Shown piece by piece: positions 21,370-29,193 of a stretch of 64,000 nucleotides of DNA. Under the pieces are notes generated by a model. The model did no database searches, was not told the DNA's origin, and was given only the letters and a program-made list of their open reading frames with translations. Position 1 is the first letter of the stretch, and the number at the start of each line of letters is the position of its first letter. The position numbers were made by a program, and so were the translations under genes. The DNA lies in contig JAUHYQ010000006.1 in assembly GCA_030426355.1 (NCBI GenBank), positions 62,001-126,000 of the forward strand, given 5' to 3'. The DNA is from Gammaproteobacteria bacterium (GTDB lineage Bacteria > Pseudomonadota > Gammaproteobacteria > Steroidobacterales > GCA-2729495).

Positions 21370-21679
21370 AGAAATCGCTTCTGCTGTTAGTTGTTGAAAA
21401 ATGAAGTGTTGATTAAAAAGCGTGGAAACAGTAAAAAGGTCGCCGCCCCGCCTGTGTCGGGCTCGCCTGGGTCTGGAACACAGACGTATTTATGTCCTGG
21501 CCAACTACCGCGCATTATTCAGGCGCTTGGCAAGCTTCCTCTGGTTAAGTAACAGGTGAGCTGGTAGAAGATCTGCGGGCGCGATGGGCGCCGCTGGGTT
21601 GACTCATTTTGAACCGCTTCCGCTGCAGATTGCAAGTACCATATAGCACTTTTTTTAAACACCTAAAATAAGCACATAC
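21370..21679. other. Divergent trxA/rhlB intergenic region (310 bases)
   Basis: This region must carry the promoters for trxA-rho (leftward) and rhlB (rightward). No convincing small gene was seen. TTGACT occurs at 21599-21604 and TATAGC near the rhlB side, but their spacing does not make a good sigma70 pair. The GC-rich middle (about 21440-21480) has short inverted segments without a T-run. No attenuator or operator could be supported. Confidence 0.4.
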
Positions 21680-22954
21680 ATGACAGAAGACAACGTAGTC
21701 CGATTTGACTCACTGGACCTGCCAGAAGAGCTGCAGGCCGGAATCCGGAAAGCCGGGTTCGAGCGCTGTACACCCATACAAGCGGCCACTCTGCCGCGAG
21801 CCCTGGCCGGTCTCGACATCGCCGGGCAGGCGCAAACCGGCACCGGCAAAACAGCGGCTTTTCTGCTGGCAGCCCTGAACCGGTTGCTCACCAGCAACAA
21901 GGAATCAGATGGCAAGAACCCGCGCGCAATAATGCTGGCACCTACCCGCGAACTGGCCATACAAATATTCGAGGACGCCAAAGTCCTTGCCAGCGGCACT
22001 GACTTTAATGTTCAAGTAGTTTTCGGAGGGGCTGACTATGACAAGCAGCGCGACAAACTCGACAAGGGTGTGGACATACTGATCGGCACTCCGGGTCGAT
22101 TCATCGATTACTTTAAGCAAGGCGTATTTAATCTTAAGAACGTCGAAGTCGTTGTGCTGGACGAAGCCGACCGCATGTTCGACCTGGGCTTTATAAAGGA
22201 CATACGCTATATCCTGCGGCGCCTGCCGGATGCCGATCAACGACTCAACCTGTTGTTCTCGGCGACACTCAGCCAGAAAGTTCTGGAGCTTGCCTACGAG
22301 CACATGAACGACCCCGAGTCGGTGCAGATTGAACCGGAAAAACTGACGGCCGATCTGGTTACCGAAGCAGTCTACTTTCCCGGCAACCTGGAAAAAATTC
22401 CTCTGTTGATCGGTCTGCTGAAGAAGACCGATGCCCGCCGCACGATGGTCTTTGTGAACACCAAACGCGAGGCCGAGAAACTTGAGCGATTCTTGCCGTT
22501 TAATGGCATTGACGCGAAGGCTATCTCCGGTGACGTGCCGCAAAACAAACGCATGCGCATGCTGAAAAGCTTTCAGGATGGCGAACTGCCGGTGCTCATT
22601 TGTACAGACGTTGCCTCGCGCGGACTGCACGTGCCCGATGTCAGCCATGTTATTAACTACGACTTGCCAACTGACTGCGAAGACTATGTGCACCGCATAG
22701 GTCGAACGGCGCGTGCCGGCGCTGCCGGCGACTCGATCAGTTTTGCTTGCGAAAATTTCGCCATGTCGCTGCCCGACATCGAGAAGTACATCGGCCACTC
22801 GCTGCCCGTACAATCCATTAGCGATGACCTGCTATACAAGATAAAGATTCCGCCCAAGCCCGAACGGCGTGAGCAAAGCGGCGGCAGAGGCGGCCCCCGC
22901 AAAGGCGGTAATCGCAGTGGCGGCAATCGCAGTGGCGGTGCCCGCCGACGCTAA
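21680..22954 (+). CDS. rhlB: ATP-dependent DEAD-box RNA helicase RhlB
   Basis: RhlB unwinds RNA for the degradosome. The motifs occur in order: Q motif region GFERCTPIQAATLP, Walker A AQTGTGKTAAFLL, APTRELAIQ, TPGR, VVLDEADRMFDLGF, LLFSATLS, and the C-terminal VFVNTKREAEKLERFL, ICTDVASRGLHVPDVSHVINYDLP and YVHRIGRTARAG. The extended DEADRMFDLGFIKDIRYILRR wording and divergence from trxA-rho point to RhlB rather than another DEAD-box protein. The C-terminal tail is Gly/Arg/Asn-rich with a repeated GGNRS unit (about residues 395-424), likely an RNA-binding tail. Confidence 0.94.
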   Translation: MTEDNVVRFDSLDLPEELQAGIRKAGFERCTPIQAATLPRALAGLDIAGQAQTGTGKTAAFLLAALNRLLTSNKESDGKNPRAIMLAPTRELAIQIFEDAKVLASGTDFNVQVVFGGADYDKQRDKLDKGVDILIGTPGRFIDYFKQGVFNLKNVEVVVLDEADRMFDLGFIKDIRYILRRLPDADQRLNLLFSATLSQKVLELAYEHMNDPESVQIEPEKLTADLVTEAVYFPGNLEKIPLLIGLLKKTDARRTMVFVNTKREAEKLERFLPFNGIDAKAISGDVPQNKRMRMLKSFQDGELPVLICTDVASRGLHVPDVSHVINYDLPTDCEDYVHRIGRTARAGAAGDSISFACENFAMSLPDIEKYIGHSLPVQSISDDLLYKIKIPPKPERREQSGGRGGPRKGGNRSGGNRSGGARRR

Positions 22955-22974
22955 ACTCAACCCCCACCGGGCCT

Positions 22975-23661
22975 TCAGTGGCCGGTCGTCAAATGCTCCA
23001 CCCCGTCCACGAAGGCGTGGCCTGCCACTTCCCGTAACGGCTGCCTCGAATCCGGCCGTCGAATCGCGATAACACCGGCCAGACCGTATTCCGTAGCGGC
23101 CTCAATGACCGGCAAACTGTCATCAACGAACAACGTGGTGTCAGGATCAAACTGCAGCTGCTTGTGGAGTGCTGCCCAGAAATCCTGTTGCTCTTTAGGA
23201 GCACCAATATCGTGCGAGCTGACAAACTCTTTTATCCAGTAGTGCAGCCCGGTCACGTCTTTTTTTATCGACAGCGTAAGCTGGTGCGCGTTGGTCACCA
23301 GCACCAGCCGCTTCCCGCTCAGCCGGGCGCGCTGCAAGAATTCCCGAGCGCCCGGAAGAAAGCGTATGCGGTGACTGCTTGCCTGCTTCAGTGCAGGCAA
23401 ATCCAGCTGTAGCTGCCGTGCCCAGAAGTCCAGACAATACCAGTCAAGCGTGCCCTCCCGACCGGCGTACAACTCATATATATGGGTTCTCGCCGCATGG
23501 TGCGTTATGTCTTGCTGACGCGCATAAACGCGCGGCACCAGCTCCCGCCAGAAATAGTTGTCAAAGGCCAAATCGAGCAAAGTGCCATCCATATCGAGGA
23601 GGATCGTCTCATAGCGATCAACCGCGACAGGGTCGCTAAGACCTGAGATTTTTTCCGTCAT
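22975..23661 (-). CDS. yrfG: HAD-family GMP/IMP nucleotidase (YrfG-like)
   Basis: The 228-residue HAD phosphatase has motif I LLDMDGTLLDLAFDN, motif II VLVTNAHQ, a lysine in GAPKEQQDFW and motif IV LFVDDSLPVIEAA. The cap contains GREGTLDWYCLDFWARQL, which is characteristic of E. coli YrfG, a purine mononucleotide phosphatase. The gene is convergent with rhlB and divergent from cysQ. Substrate assignment rests on this family resemblance. Confidence 0.85.
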   Translation of the reverse strand: MTEKISGLSDPVAVDRYETILLDMDGTLLDLAFDNYFWRELVPRVYARQQDITHHAARTHIYELYAGREGTLDWYCLDFWARQLQLDLPALKQASSHRIRFLPGAREFLQRARLSGKRLVLVTNAHQLTLSIKKDVTGLHYWIKEFVSSHDIGAPKEQQDFWAALHKQLQFDPDTTLFVDDSLPVIEAATEYGLAGVIAIRRPDSRQPLREVAGHAFVDGVEHLTTGH

Positions 23662-23724
23662 AGCCTATACTTGCGCCCCGCCTACCAGCGGCGACAGCCG
23701 CGATAATTACTGAACGATATATTA

Positions 23725-24528
23725 ATGCACCAGCACCTCGAAAAACTTGTAGCCCCGGTGGTCGACATCGCTGACAAGGCCAGCGACGCCATACTCGAAA
23801 TCTACAACAGCAACGACTTTGGCGTCGAAACCAAGGACGATGCATCGCCGCTTACCCTGGCCGACAAAGCGTCACACAATGTCATTGTTGCGGCGCTGTC
23901 AGCACTGACACCGGACATTCCCATACTGTCTGAAGAATCCAGAACAGTGGCGTGGGAGCAACGGTCGCAGTGGAATGAGTACTGGTTAATCGACCCGCTG
24001 GACGGAACCAAGGAATTCATCAAGCGCAACGGCGAGTTTACGGTCAATATCGCACTCATTCAGGGTAACAAGGCCGTGCTGGGCGTTGTCCATGTGCCTG
24101 TGCAGGGCCGCTGTTTTTACGGCTATCAGGGTGGCGGCTCGTTTGAAAAGAACGCCGCCGGCGAAGTTCGCGGTATTGGCGTCAACGAGCATGCCGAGAA
24201 CCCCGTGCGGGTGGTCGGCAGCCGCTCACACCGCGGGGAATTACTGGATGCCTACCTCGAGCGCCTGGGCGAGTACGAAATGGTACCGATGGGCAGCTCA
24301 CTTAAACTCTGTCTGGTTGCGCTGGGTGAAGCCGATGTTTATCCGAGACTGGGTCTAACTTCGGAGTGGGATACCGCTGCTGCTCAGGCCGTGGTGGAAT
24401 GCGCGGGCGGCAAAGTGGTGCAGACCGATGGCTCACCGCTGCTTTACAACACCAAGGACGACATCCTGAATCCGTTTTTTATTGTCTACGGCGACCGCAG
24501 CCGAGACTGGACGGCTTATCTGGAGTAG
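23725..24528 (+). CDS. cysQ: 3'(2'),5'-bisphosphate nucleotidase CysQ
   Basis: CysQ hydrolyses adenosine 3',5'-bisphosphate formed during sulfate assimilation and other sulfotransfer reactions. The inositol-monophosphatase fold signature is clear: DDASPLTLADKASH, ILSEES, the metal site WLIDPLDGTKEFIKRNGEFTVNIALI and the late EWDTAAAQAVVECAGG block. 267 residues is normal. It starts 63 bases from the divergent yrfG start and is followed by a small YdcH-like gene. Confidence 0.94.
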   Translation: MHQHLEKLVAPVVDIADKASDAILEIYNSNDFGVETKDDASPLTLADKASHNVIVAALSALTPDIPILSEESRTVAWEQRSQWNEYWLIDPLDGTKEFIKRNGEFTVNIALIQGNKAVLGVVHVPVQGRCFYGYQGGGSFEKNAAGEVRGIGVNEHAENPVRVVGSRSHRGELLDAYLERLGEYEMVPMGSSLKLCLVALGEADVYPRLGLTSEWDTAAAQAVVECAGGKVVQTDGSPLLYNTKDDILNPFFIVYGDRSRDWTAYLE

Positions 24529-24575
24529 AATGCTCCTTAACATGCTCGAAACAGAGTAATAAGAACAACAACATC

Positions 24576-24791
24576 ATGACTGCCAGTATTGAAACCAACA
24601 TTTTCAAGAGCCGGATGCGCCTGAAAGAGCTGCGGGTTGCCCACCACGACCTCGATCACGAGATCACCGCGCTTCGCGACAACCCCTCGGCGGATCAGCT
24701 GCTGGTAAAACGCCTGAAAAAGCGCAAGCTGCTTATCAAGGACATGATCGTTAAGCTCGAGAGCGCCCTCATCCCCAACCTGAACGCCTGA
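24576..24791 (+). CDS. DUF465 (YdcH-like) small coiled-coil protein
   Basis: This 71-residue protein is almost entirely helical, with the DUF465 pattern of a HHDLDHEI motif followed by RLKKRKLLIKDMIVKLE. Such proteins are abundant in proteobacteria and have no assigned molecular role. The ATG at 24576 is used because family members begin within ten residues of this point; an upstream in-frame extension runs antiphase through the end of cysQ and is not credible. No strong Shine-Dalgarno is seen. Confidence 0.85.
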   Translation: MTASIETNIFKSRMRLKELRVAHHDLDHEITALRDNPSADQLLVKRLKKRKLLIKDMIVKLESALIPNLNA

Positions 24792-24980
24792 AACCCTTTG
24801 ATTTACAAGGGCGCTCGGCCAACAGTCGGGAATTCTTACAGGCGCAAATAAACGCTATATTATTGTTTTAATTAAGGTTTCCATTCTGATTGTGAAGTGC
24901 GTCACATTCTGAATCGCATTCAGTGTCGTCAGGATTGACACTCATGCCGGCGACACCAATTTTCGTGCCAACACCGGAAT

Positions 24981-25010
24981 CCGCATGCCAGTTCGCATGC
25001 GGGTTTTTTC
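24981..25010 (+). terminator. Rho-independent terminator downstream of the YdcH-like gene
   Basis: CCGCATGC (24981-24988) and GCATGCGG (24995-25002) form a perfect 8-bp stem with a 6-base loop, followed by GTTTTTTC. It lies 190 bases past the YdcH-like stop. A possible promoter (TTCTTA-N17, then TATATT at about 24860) in between could make this the end of a separate short RNA; that is speculative. Confidence 0.85.
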
Positions 25011-25079
25011 GTGACTCCCGTCACACAATTTTCGGGTTTGCCAGGCTTATGTCAAAGCACAGCCACTTTGGCATCAAGC

Positions 25080-25095
25080 TGGCACAAGACCTGCA
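25080..25095 (+). promoter_or_regulatory. Sigma54 (RpoN) promoter of candidate sRNA
   Basis: TGGCACAAGACCTGCA matches the sigma54 pattern TGGCACg-N4-tTGCA with the invariant GG and GC exactly ten bases apart. Predicted transcription starts near 25106. A GTGAC-TCCC-GTCAC inverted repeat at 25011-25024 and a CTGAAT-CGC-ATTCAG repeat at about 24912-24926 lie upstream, where an enhancer-binding activator would sit; neither site is assigned. Confidence 0.6.
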
Positions 25096-25105
25096 ACATA
25101 CAGGG

Positions 25106-25278
25106 CAAGTCGAAACAACAACGACTACGCCCAAAGCAACACCTATAACAATAATAAAAACCAGCACGCACGACGCAGCAACTAAAGAGTCGCAATGACT
25201 CATACAACAACAAATGCAGCATCGAGCGTGACAACAATTCCGCGCCCATCCAGCCGCCCTTCGGGGCGGCTTTTTTTT
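25106..25278 (+). ncRNA. Candidate CrcZ/CrcY-type Hfq/Crc-titrating small RNA
   Basis: Between the sigma54 promoter and a strong terminator lies about 170 bases rich in A and C with no plausible ORF. It holds several Hfq/Crc-type AAnAAnAA motifs: AACAACAA near 25116, AACAATAATAA near 25147, AACAACAAA near 25205 and GACAACAATT near 25230. In pseudomonads, CrcZ/CrcY are CbrAB- and RpoN-activated RNAs with repeated CA motifs that sequester Hfq/Crc and relieve catabolite repression. This one is shorter than known CrcZ (about 400 nt). The identification is inference from promoter, composition and terminator. Confidence 0.45.
25252..25278 (+). terminator. Rho-independent terminator of candidate sRNA
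   Basis: AGCCGCCC (25252-25259), a TTCG tetraloop and GGGCGGCT (25264-25271) are followed by an eight-T run. This is a textbook intrinsic terminator on the plus strand, 40 bases short of the convergent alkyltransferase-like gene. Confidence 0.92.
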
Positions 25279-25300
25279 GGCTCGATTATGGTTGGCGCGG

Positions 25301-25681
25301 TCACTGGTTCGGGTCAAGCAAATGCGGATCATGCAAGCGCCCGGGCCCCCAGACCAGTTCATCCAGCGTTGGCTCCCAGCGGTAGACATCCATGTTCAGT
25401 TTCCCGTCCCGGACATCTACACCTTCCGCTCGCAGCAACTCCTGCTGCCGCTCATAGCCACGCGTACCTTTAGGAATAGCAATCTCGCCCTGCGCATTAA
25501 CGATGCGATGCCAGGGCAATTGCAGATCTTTAGGTGCGGCGCCCAGAGCACGCCCGACCATTCGTGCACCCCTTCTAGACAGACCTGCAAGCCTGGCGAT
25601 CTGGCCATAGGTGGCAACCGAACCTTCGGGGATTAGCGCCGCCTGCTCCCAAATTCTTCGATAACTCTCACTGCCTGACAT
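25301..25681 (-). CDS. Alkyltransferase-like protein (MGMT fold, PWHR motif)
   Basis: The 126-residue protein has the C-terminal fold of O6-alkylguanine-DNA alkyltransferase: ATYGQIARLAGLSRRGARMVGRAL (recognition helix) and LPWHRIVNAQGEIAIPKG. The catalytic PCHR cysteine is replaced by Trp (PWHR), as in E. coli YbaZ and Atl1. Such proteins bind O6-alkylguanine without removing it and flag the lesion for nucleotide excision repair. The C-terminal tail (LVWGPGRLHDPHLLDPNQ) extends beyond the core domain. It is divergent from the SLC13 transporter. Confidence 0.88.
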   Translation of the reverse strand: MSGSESYRRIWEQAALIPEGSVATYGQIARLAGLSRRGARMVGRALGAAPKDLQLPWHRIVNAQGEIAIPKGTRGYERQQELLRAEGVDVRDGKLNMDVYRWEPTLDELVWGPGRLHDPHLLDPNQ

Positions 25682-25742
25682 GCATTCAGTATACTTCGTT
25701 ACTACGAATGTTCACCGACCATCATCCCTTCCCTGTGCTTCG

Positions 25743-28112
25743 ATGACGTACGAAATCGCCCTCGTACTGGGCATACTTGGCGTCGCGCTGATTCTGTTTG
25801 TCACAGAAGTACTGCGCATGGATCTGGTGGCACTACTCGTGCTGGTTGCCCTGGCGATTACCGGGCTGGTCGATACCGAATCGGCGCTGTCGGGATTCAG
25901 TAATCCCGCCGTGGTGACGGTATGGGCCATGTTTATTCTGAGCGATGGCCTGACACGCACCGGTATCGCCGATATTCTGGGCACCCTGGTACTGCGTATT
26001 GCGGGCTATCGTGAATTCTTGCTGATTGTCGTCATCATGCTGACGGCTGGCAGCCTCTCGTTTTTCATGAGCAATATTGGCGTGGCTGCGCTGATGTTGC
26101 CTGTAGTCATGGACGTCGCGCGTCGAACGGACGTACCCGCATCGCGGCTGCTTATGCCCATGGCCTATGGTGCGCTACTGGGCGGCTTAACCACGTTAGT
26201 CGGCACGCCACCCAACCTGCTGGTCGCGAGCGCACTCACGGCCGCGGGCGAACGCTCATTCAACATGTTCGACTTTGCGCCGGTTGGCCTGGGGGCGCTG
26301 CTGATGGGCACCTTGTTTATCGCGCTTGCGGGTCGCTTTCTGTTGCCGCGAGAGACTCGTGTTCATGGTGAGAAGCAGCGCAGCCAGCGCAATCTCCGAC
26401 AACTGTATGGGTTGCAGGAACGTACGTTTACACTGACGGTTCCGAAAAACTCGATTCTCGCTGGTAAAAGCCTGGCGGCTTCCCGCATCGGTTCAGCACT
26501 CGGTCTGATCGTTGTAGCGCTCGACCGCAACGGGCGCATTGAGGCGCTGCCTTCCGCCAAAACTCTTCTGCAGGGCGGCGACAAACTGCTGGTGCAAGGC
26601 CGGCTCGATCGTTTTGAAGAACTGCGACGTTGGGGCGAGGTGGTTATCGAGCGCGAAGCGCCTTTGCTGCAGTCACTGGTCAGCGAGCGAGTGCAGCTGG
26701 TCGAAGCCACGGTTGCCAGGGATTCGGCGCTGATCAAATCACTGGTCAATCACACCGACTACCGGCGCAGGTTTGGCACCAACGTACTGGCCATCCGGCG
26801 TGATGAGCTGATCCGCCGGGTAGGCATCAATAAGGTGCCGCTGCGAGCAGGCGATAAACTGCTGATGCAGGGAAATCAGGATGCCCTGGCCGATCTGGAT
26901 CGTTCACCCGAATTCAGTGAGGTGGAAACCGTGGACGAGGACACCCTTACGGACGTCTACCGCATGCAGGAAAGCGTCTTCGTGATCCGTATCCCGCGTG
27001 ACTCGCAACTCGGCGGCAAGAGTCTGGCCGAAACCCGGCTTGGTGAAGCCTTTGATTTCCGCTTGCTCGCTACTTTTCGCGAGAACACGCTGCAACTGAT
27101 GCCCGAGCCGGACGAATTGCTGCTGGGTGGCGATTTGCTGTTGCTGCAAGGCCGGCCGGAGGATTTCGATGAACTGCGGGGCTTGCAGGAACTCGAGATA
27201 AGCAGCGCGGTCTCGGCGCAATTTTCGAGCTATGAGTCTGATCGACTCGCCATGCTGGAAGTGACGCTGGCACCGCAGTCGGAGATGGTCGGAAGATCTA
27301 TCAGCGACATAAACTTTCGCGAAAAATACGGCCTTGAGCTGGTCGCATTGTGGCGTTCGGGTGAAACCATCCGCTCTGATCTGAACCAATTGCGGCTGGA
27401 ATTCGGCGACGCGCTGGTGCTGCTCGGGCCGCGCACCAAAATCAATGTATTCAGTGAAGACTCCGATTTCATCACCATGACACCGGCGCCCAAAGCCCCA
27501 CCCGACATCAAGCGGGCACCGCTGGCAGCGCTGATTATGCTGGCTGTTGTGGTGACGGTACTGCTCGACATACTCCCGATTGCAATAGCCGCCATTCTGG
27601 GAGCCGCGGCGATGGTAACCACCGGTTGCCTGTCAATGGAGAATGCCTATCGCGCCATTGACTGGCGCGCGGTATTTCTCATTGCCGGTATGCTGCCATT
27701 GGGCATAGCGATGGCGGACACCGGCGCTGCCGGATTTATAGCCGGCGAAGTGATGAACCTGCTCGGTGATCTTGGGCCATGGCCGGTCATTGCGGGGCTG
27801 TATGCGCTTACGGCGCTCGCCACCATGATCATTCCTACCGCGGCTTTGGTGGTGCTGATGTCGCCCATTGTCTTATCGGCCTCGGCAGAGATGGGCATCA
27901 TGCCGCAGACGGCTATGATGGCCGTCGCCATGGCTGCATCAGCGAGTTTTACCAGTCCGATTTCACATCCGGCAAATGTTCTGGTTATGGGTCCTGGCGG
28001 TTATCGCTTTGTGGATTACATCAAGCTCGGCGTGCCGCTCACGCTGGTCATCTTTGTGGCGGTGATGTTTTTATTACCGCTGTTCTGGCCGATCAGTTAC
28101 GTCAACCCCTGA
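25743..28112 (+). CDS. SLC13-family permease with four internal TrkA-C-like domains
   Basis: The 789-residue inner-membrane transporter of the divalent anion:Na+ symporter superfamily has N-terminal helices (about 1-195, with GGLTTLVGTPPNLLVASAL), a large cytoplasmic insertion, and C-terminal helices (about 595-789, with PTAALVVLMSPIVLSA and SFTSPISHPANVLVMGPGGY). The insertion holds about four RCK_C-like repeats, recognisable by LLQGGDKLLVQG, PLRAGDKLLMQG, LLGGDLLLLQG and LEFGDALVLLG. SLC13 proteins usually carry two such domains. The ATG at 25743 (MTYEIALVLG) is chosen over an earlier in-frame start whose extra residues are not family-like. The substrate (sulfate, dicarboxylate or other) is not predictable. 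Confidence 0.85.
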   Translation: MTYEIALVLGILGVALILFVTEVLRMDLVALLVLVALAITGLVDTESALSGFSNPAVVTVWAMFILSDGLTRTGIADILGTLVLRIAGYREFLLIVVIMLTAGSLSFFMSNIGVAALMLPVVMDVARRTDVPASRLLMPMAYGALLGGLTTLVGTPPNLLVASALTAAGERSFNMFDFAPVGLGALLMGTLFIALAGRFLLPRETRVHGEKQRSQRNLRQLYGLQERTFTLTVPKNSILAGKSLAASRIGSALGLIVVALDRNGRIEALPSAKTLLQGGDKLLVQGRLDRFEELRRWGEVVIEREAPLLQSLVSERVQLVEATVARDSALIKSLVNHTDYRRRFGTNVLAIRRDELIRRVGINKVPLRAGDKLLMQGNQDALADLDRSPEFSEVETVDEDTLTDVYRMQESVFVIRIPRDSQLGGKSLAETRLGEAFDFRLLATFRENTLQLMPEPDELLLGGDLLLLQGRPEDFDELRGLQELEISSAVSAQFSSYESDRLAMLEVTLAPQSEMVGRSISDINFREKYGLELVALWRSGETIRSDLNQLRLEFGDALVLLGPRTKINVFSEDSDFITMTPAPKAPPDIKRAPLAALIMLAVVVTVLLDILPIAIAAILGAAAMVTTGCLSMENAYRAIDWRAVFLIAGMLPLGIAMADTGAAGFIAGEVMNLLGDLGPWPVIAGLYALTALATMIIPTAALVVLMSPIVLSASAEMGIMPQTAMMAVAMAASASFTSPISHPANVLVMGPGGYRFVDYIKLGVPLTLVIFVAVMFLLPLFWPISYVNP

Positions 28113-28134
28113 TAGCCGGCCCCTTGCGCCGGGC

Positions 28135-29109
28135 CTAAGGTAACAACACCGTTGAACCCGTGGTCTTGCGTGCTTCCAGGGCACGGTGCGCTTCAGCTGC
28201 CTGTTCCAGCGGCCAGGTCTGGTTAATTTCGATACTGACCCGGCCGTTTTCCAGCACGATAAACAGTTCTTCTGCGGCGGCGCGCAATTCTGCCGGGGTA
28301 CGCACAAAATCAAATACTGCGGGTCGCGTTAAAAACAATGAACCGCGTTTACCCAGTTCCAGCGGGGATATCGGATCCACCGGCCCGGACGCATTGCCGA
28401 ACGACACCATGGTTCCGTGCGGACGAATGCAATCAAGTGACTGTATGAAGGTGTTCTTGCCGACCGAGTCGTAGGCCGCTGCCACACCCTCGCCGCCGGT
28501 CAATGCGCGCACCTGTTCGACAAAATCAGGGGTATCGGCCATGACAATGGCAGCAGCACCGTGCTGTTTGGCCAGCGCAGCTTTTGCGGGCGTACTGACC
28601 ACACCGATGACGTTAACGCCCAGCGCTTTGGCCCACTGGCAGACAATCAGTCCGACCCCGCCGGCTGCCGCGTAAAGCAGCACATGATCGCCGGACTGCG
28701 CCTTGTAAGAACGATGCAGCAGGTACCAGGCGGTCAGCCCCTTGAGCATGGCCGCCGCCGCAGTTTGGTCAGCTATGCCATCGGGCAGTTTCACCAGCTT
28801 GTCCGCTGCATAGACCCGCTGCTCGGCATAGGCCCCGGGCGGCATACTGGTATAGGCCACGCGGTCTCCGGGTTGCACGTAGTCCACGCCCTGGCCGACG
28901 GCCTGAACCACTCCTGCAGCCTCCAGACCCAGCCCGCTTGGCAATTCCAGGGGATAAAGCCCTGACCGCTGGTAGGTGTCGATAAAATTGAGCCCGACGG
29001 CGGTGTGCTTTAGTAACACTTCTCCCGCACCGGGCTCGGGGACCGTAACATCCTGCCACTGCAGAACCTCAGGGCCGCCGAATTCATTTATGACTATCGC
29101 TTTAGACAT
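28135..29109 (-). CDS. qor: NADPH:quinone reductase, zinc-free MDR family
   Basis: This cytoplasmic MDR enzyme begins SKAIVINEFGGPEVLQWQDV, typical of quinone oxidoreductase 1, and has GVGLIVCQWAKALG as the nucleotide-binding turn, GLGLEAAGVV and PLEQAAEAHRALEARKTTGSTVL at the C-terminus. Zinc-binding cysteines are absent, as expected. The ATG at 29109 is preferred; an in-frame GTG at 29121 lacks a ribosome site. It is divergent from the flavoprotein reductase at 29194 with an 84-base gap. Confidence 0.88.
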   Translation of the reverse strand: MSKAIVINEFGGPEVLQWQDVTVPEPGAGEVLLKHTAVGLNFIDTYQRSGLYPLELPSGLGLEAAGVVQAVGQGVDYVQPGDRVAYTSMPPGAYAEQRVYAADKLVKLPDGIADQTAAAAMLKGLTAWYLLHRSYKAQSGDHVLLYAAAGGVGLIVCQWAKALGVNVIGVVSTPAKAALAKQHGAAAIVMADTPDFVEQVRALTGGEGVAAAYDSVGKNTFIQSLDCIRPHGTMVSFGNASGPVDPISPLELGKRGSLFLTRPAVFDFVRTPAELRAAAEELFIVLENGRVSIEINQTWPLEQAAEAHRALEARKTTGSTVLLP

Positions 29110-29193
29110 TTGCTCGCTCACTTGCTGCGCTGGTGTGTAAGTATTTTTGCCGTCTTGTCAGACGACCCGCTAGCGCCAGTATAATCCCTCGCC

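Noticed and set aside
28113-28134. GGCCC-N8-GGGCC hairpin between the SLC13 and qor genes as a terminator
   Set aside because: The stem is short and no T-run follows on either strand.
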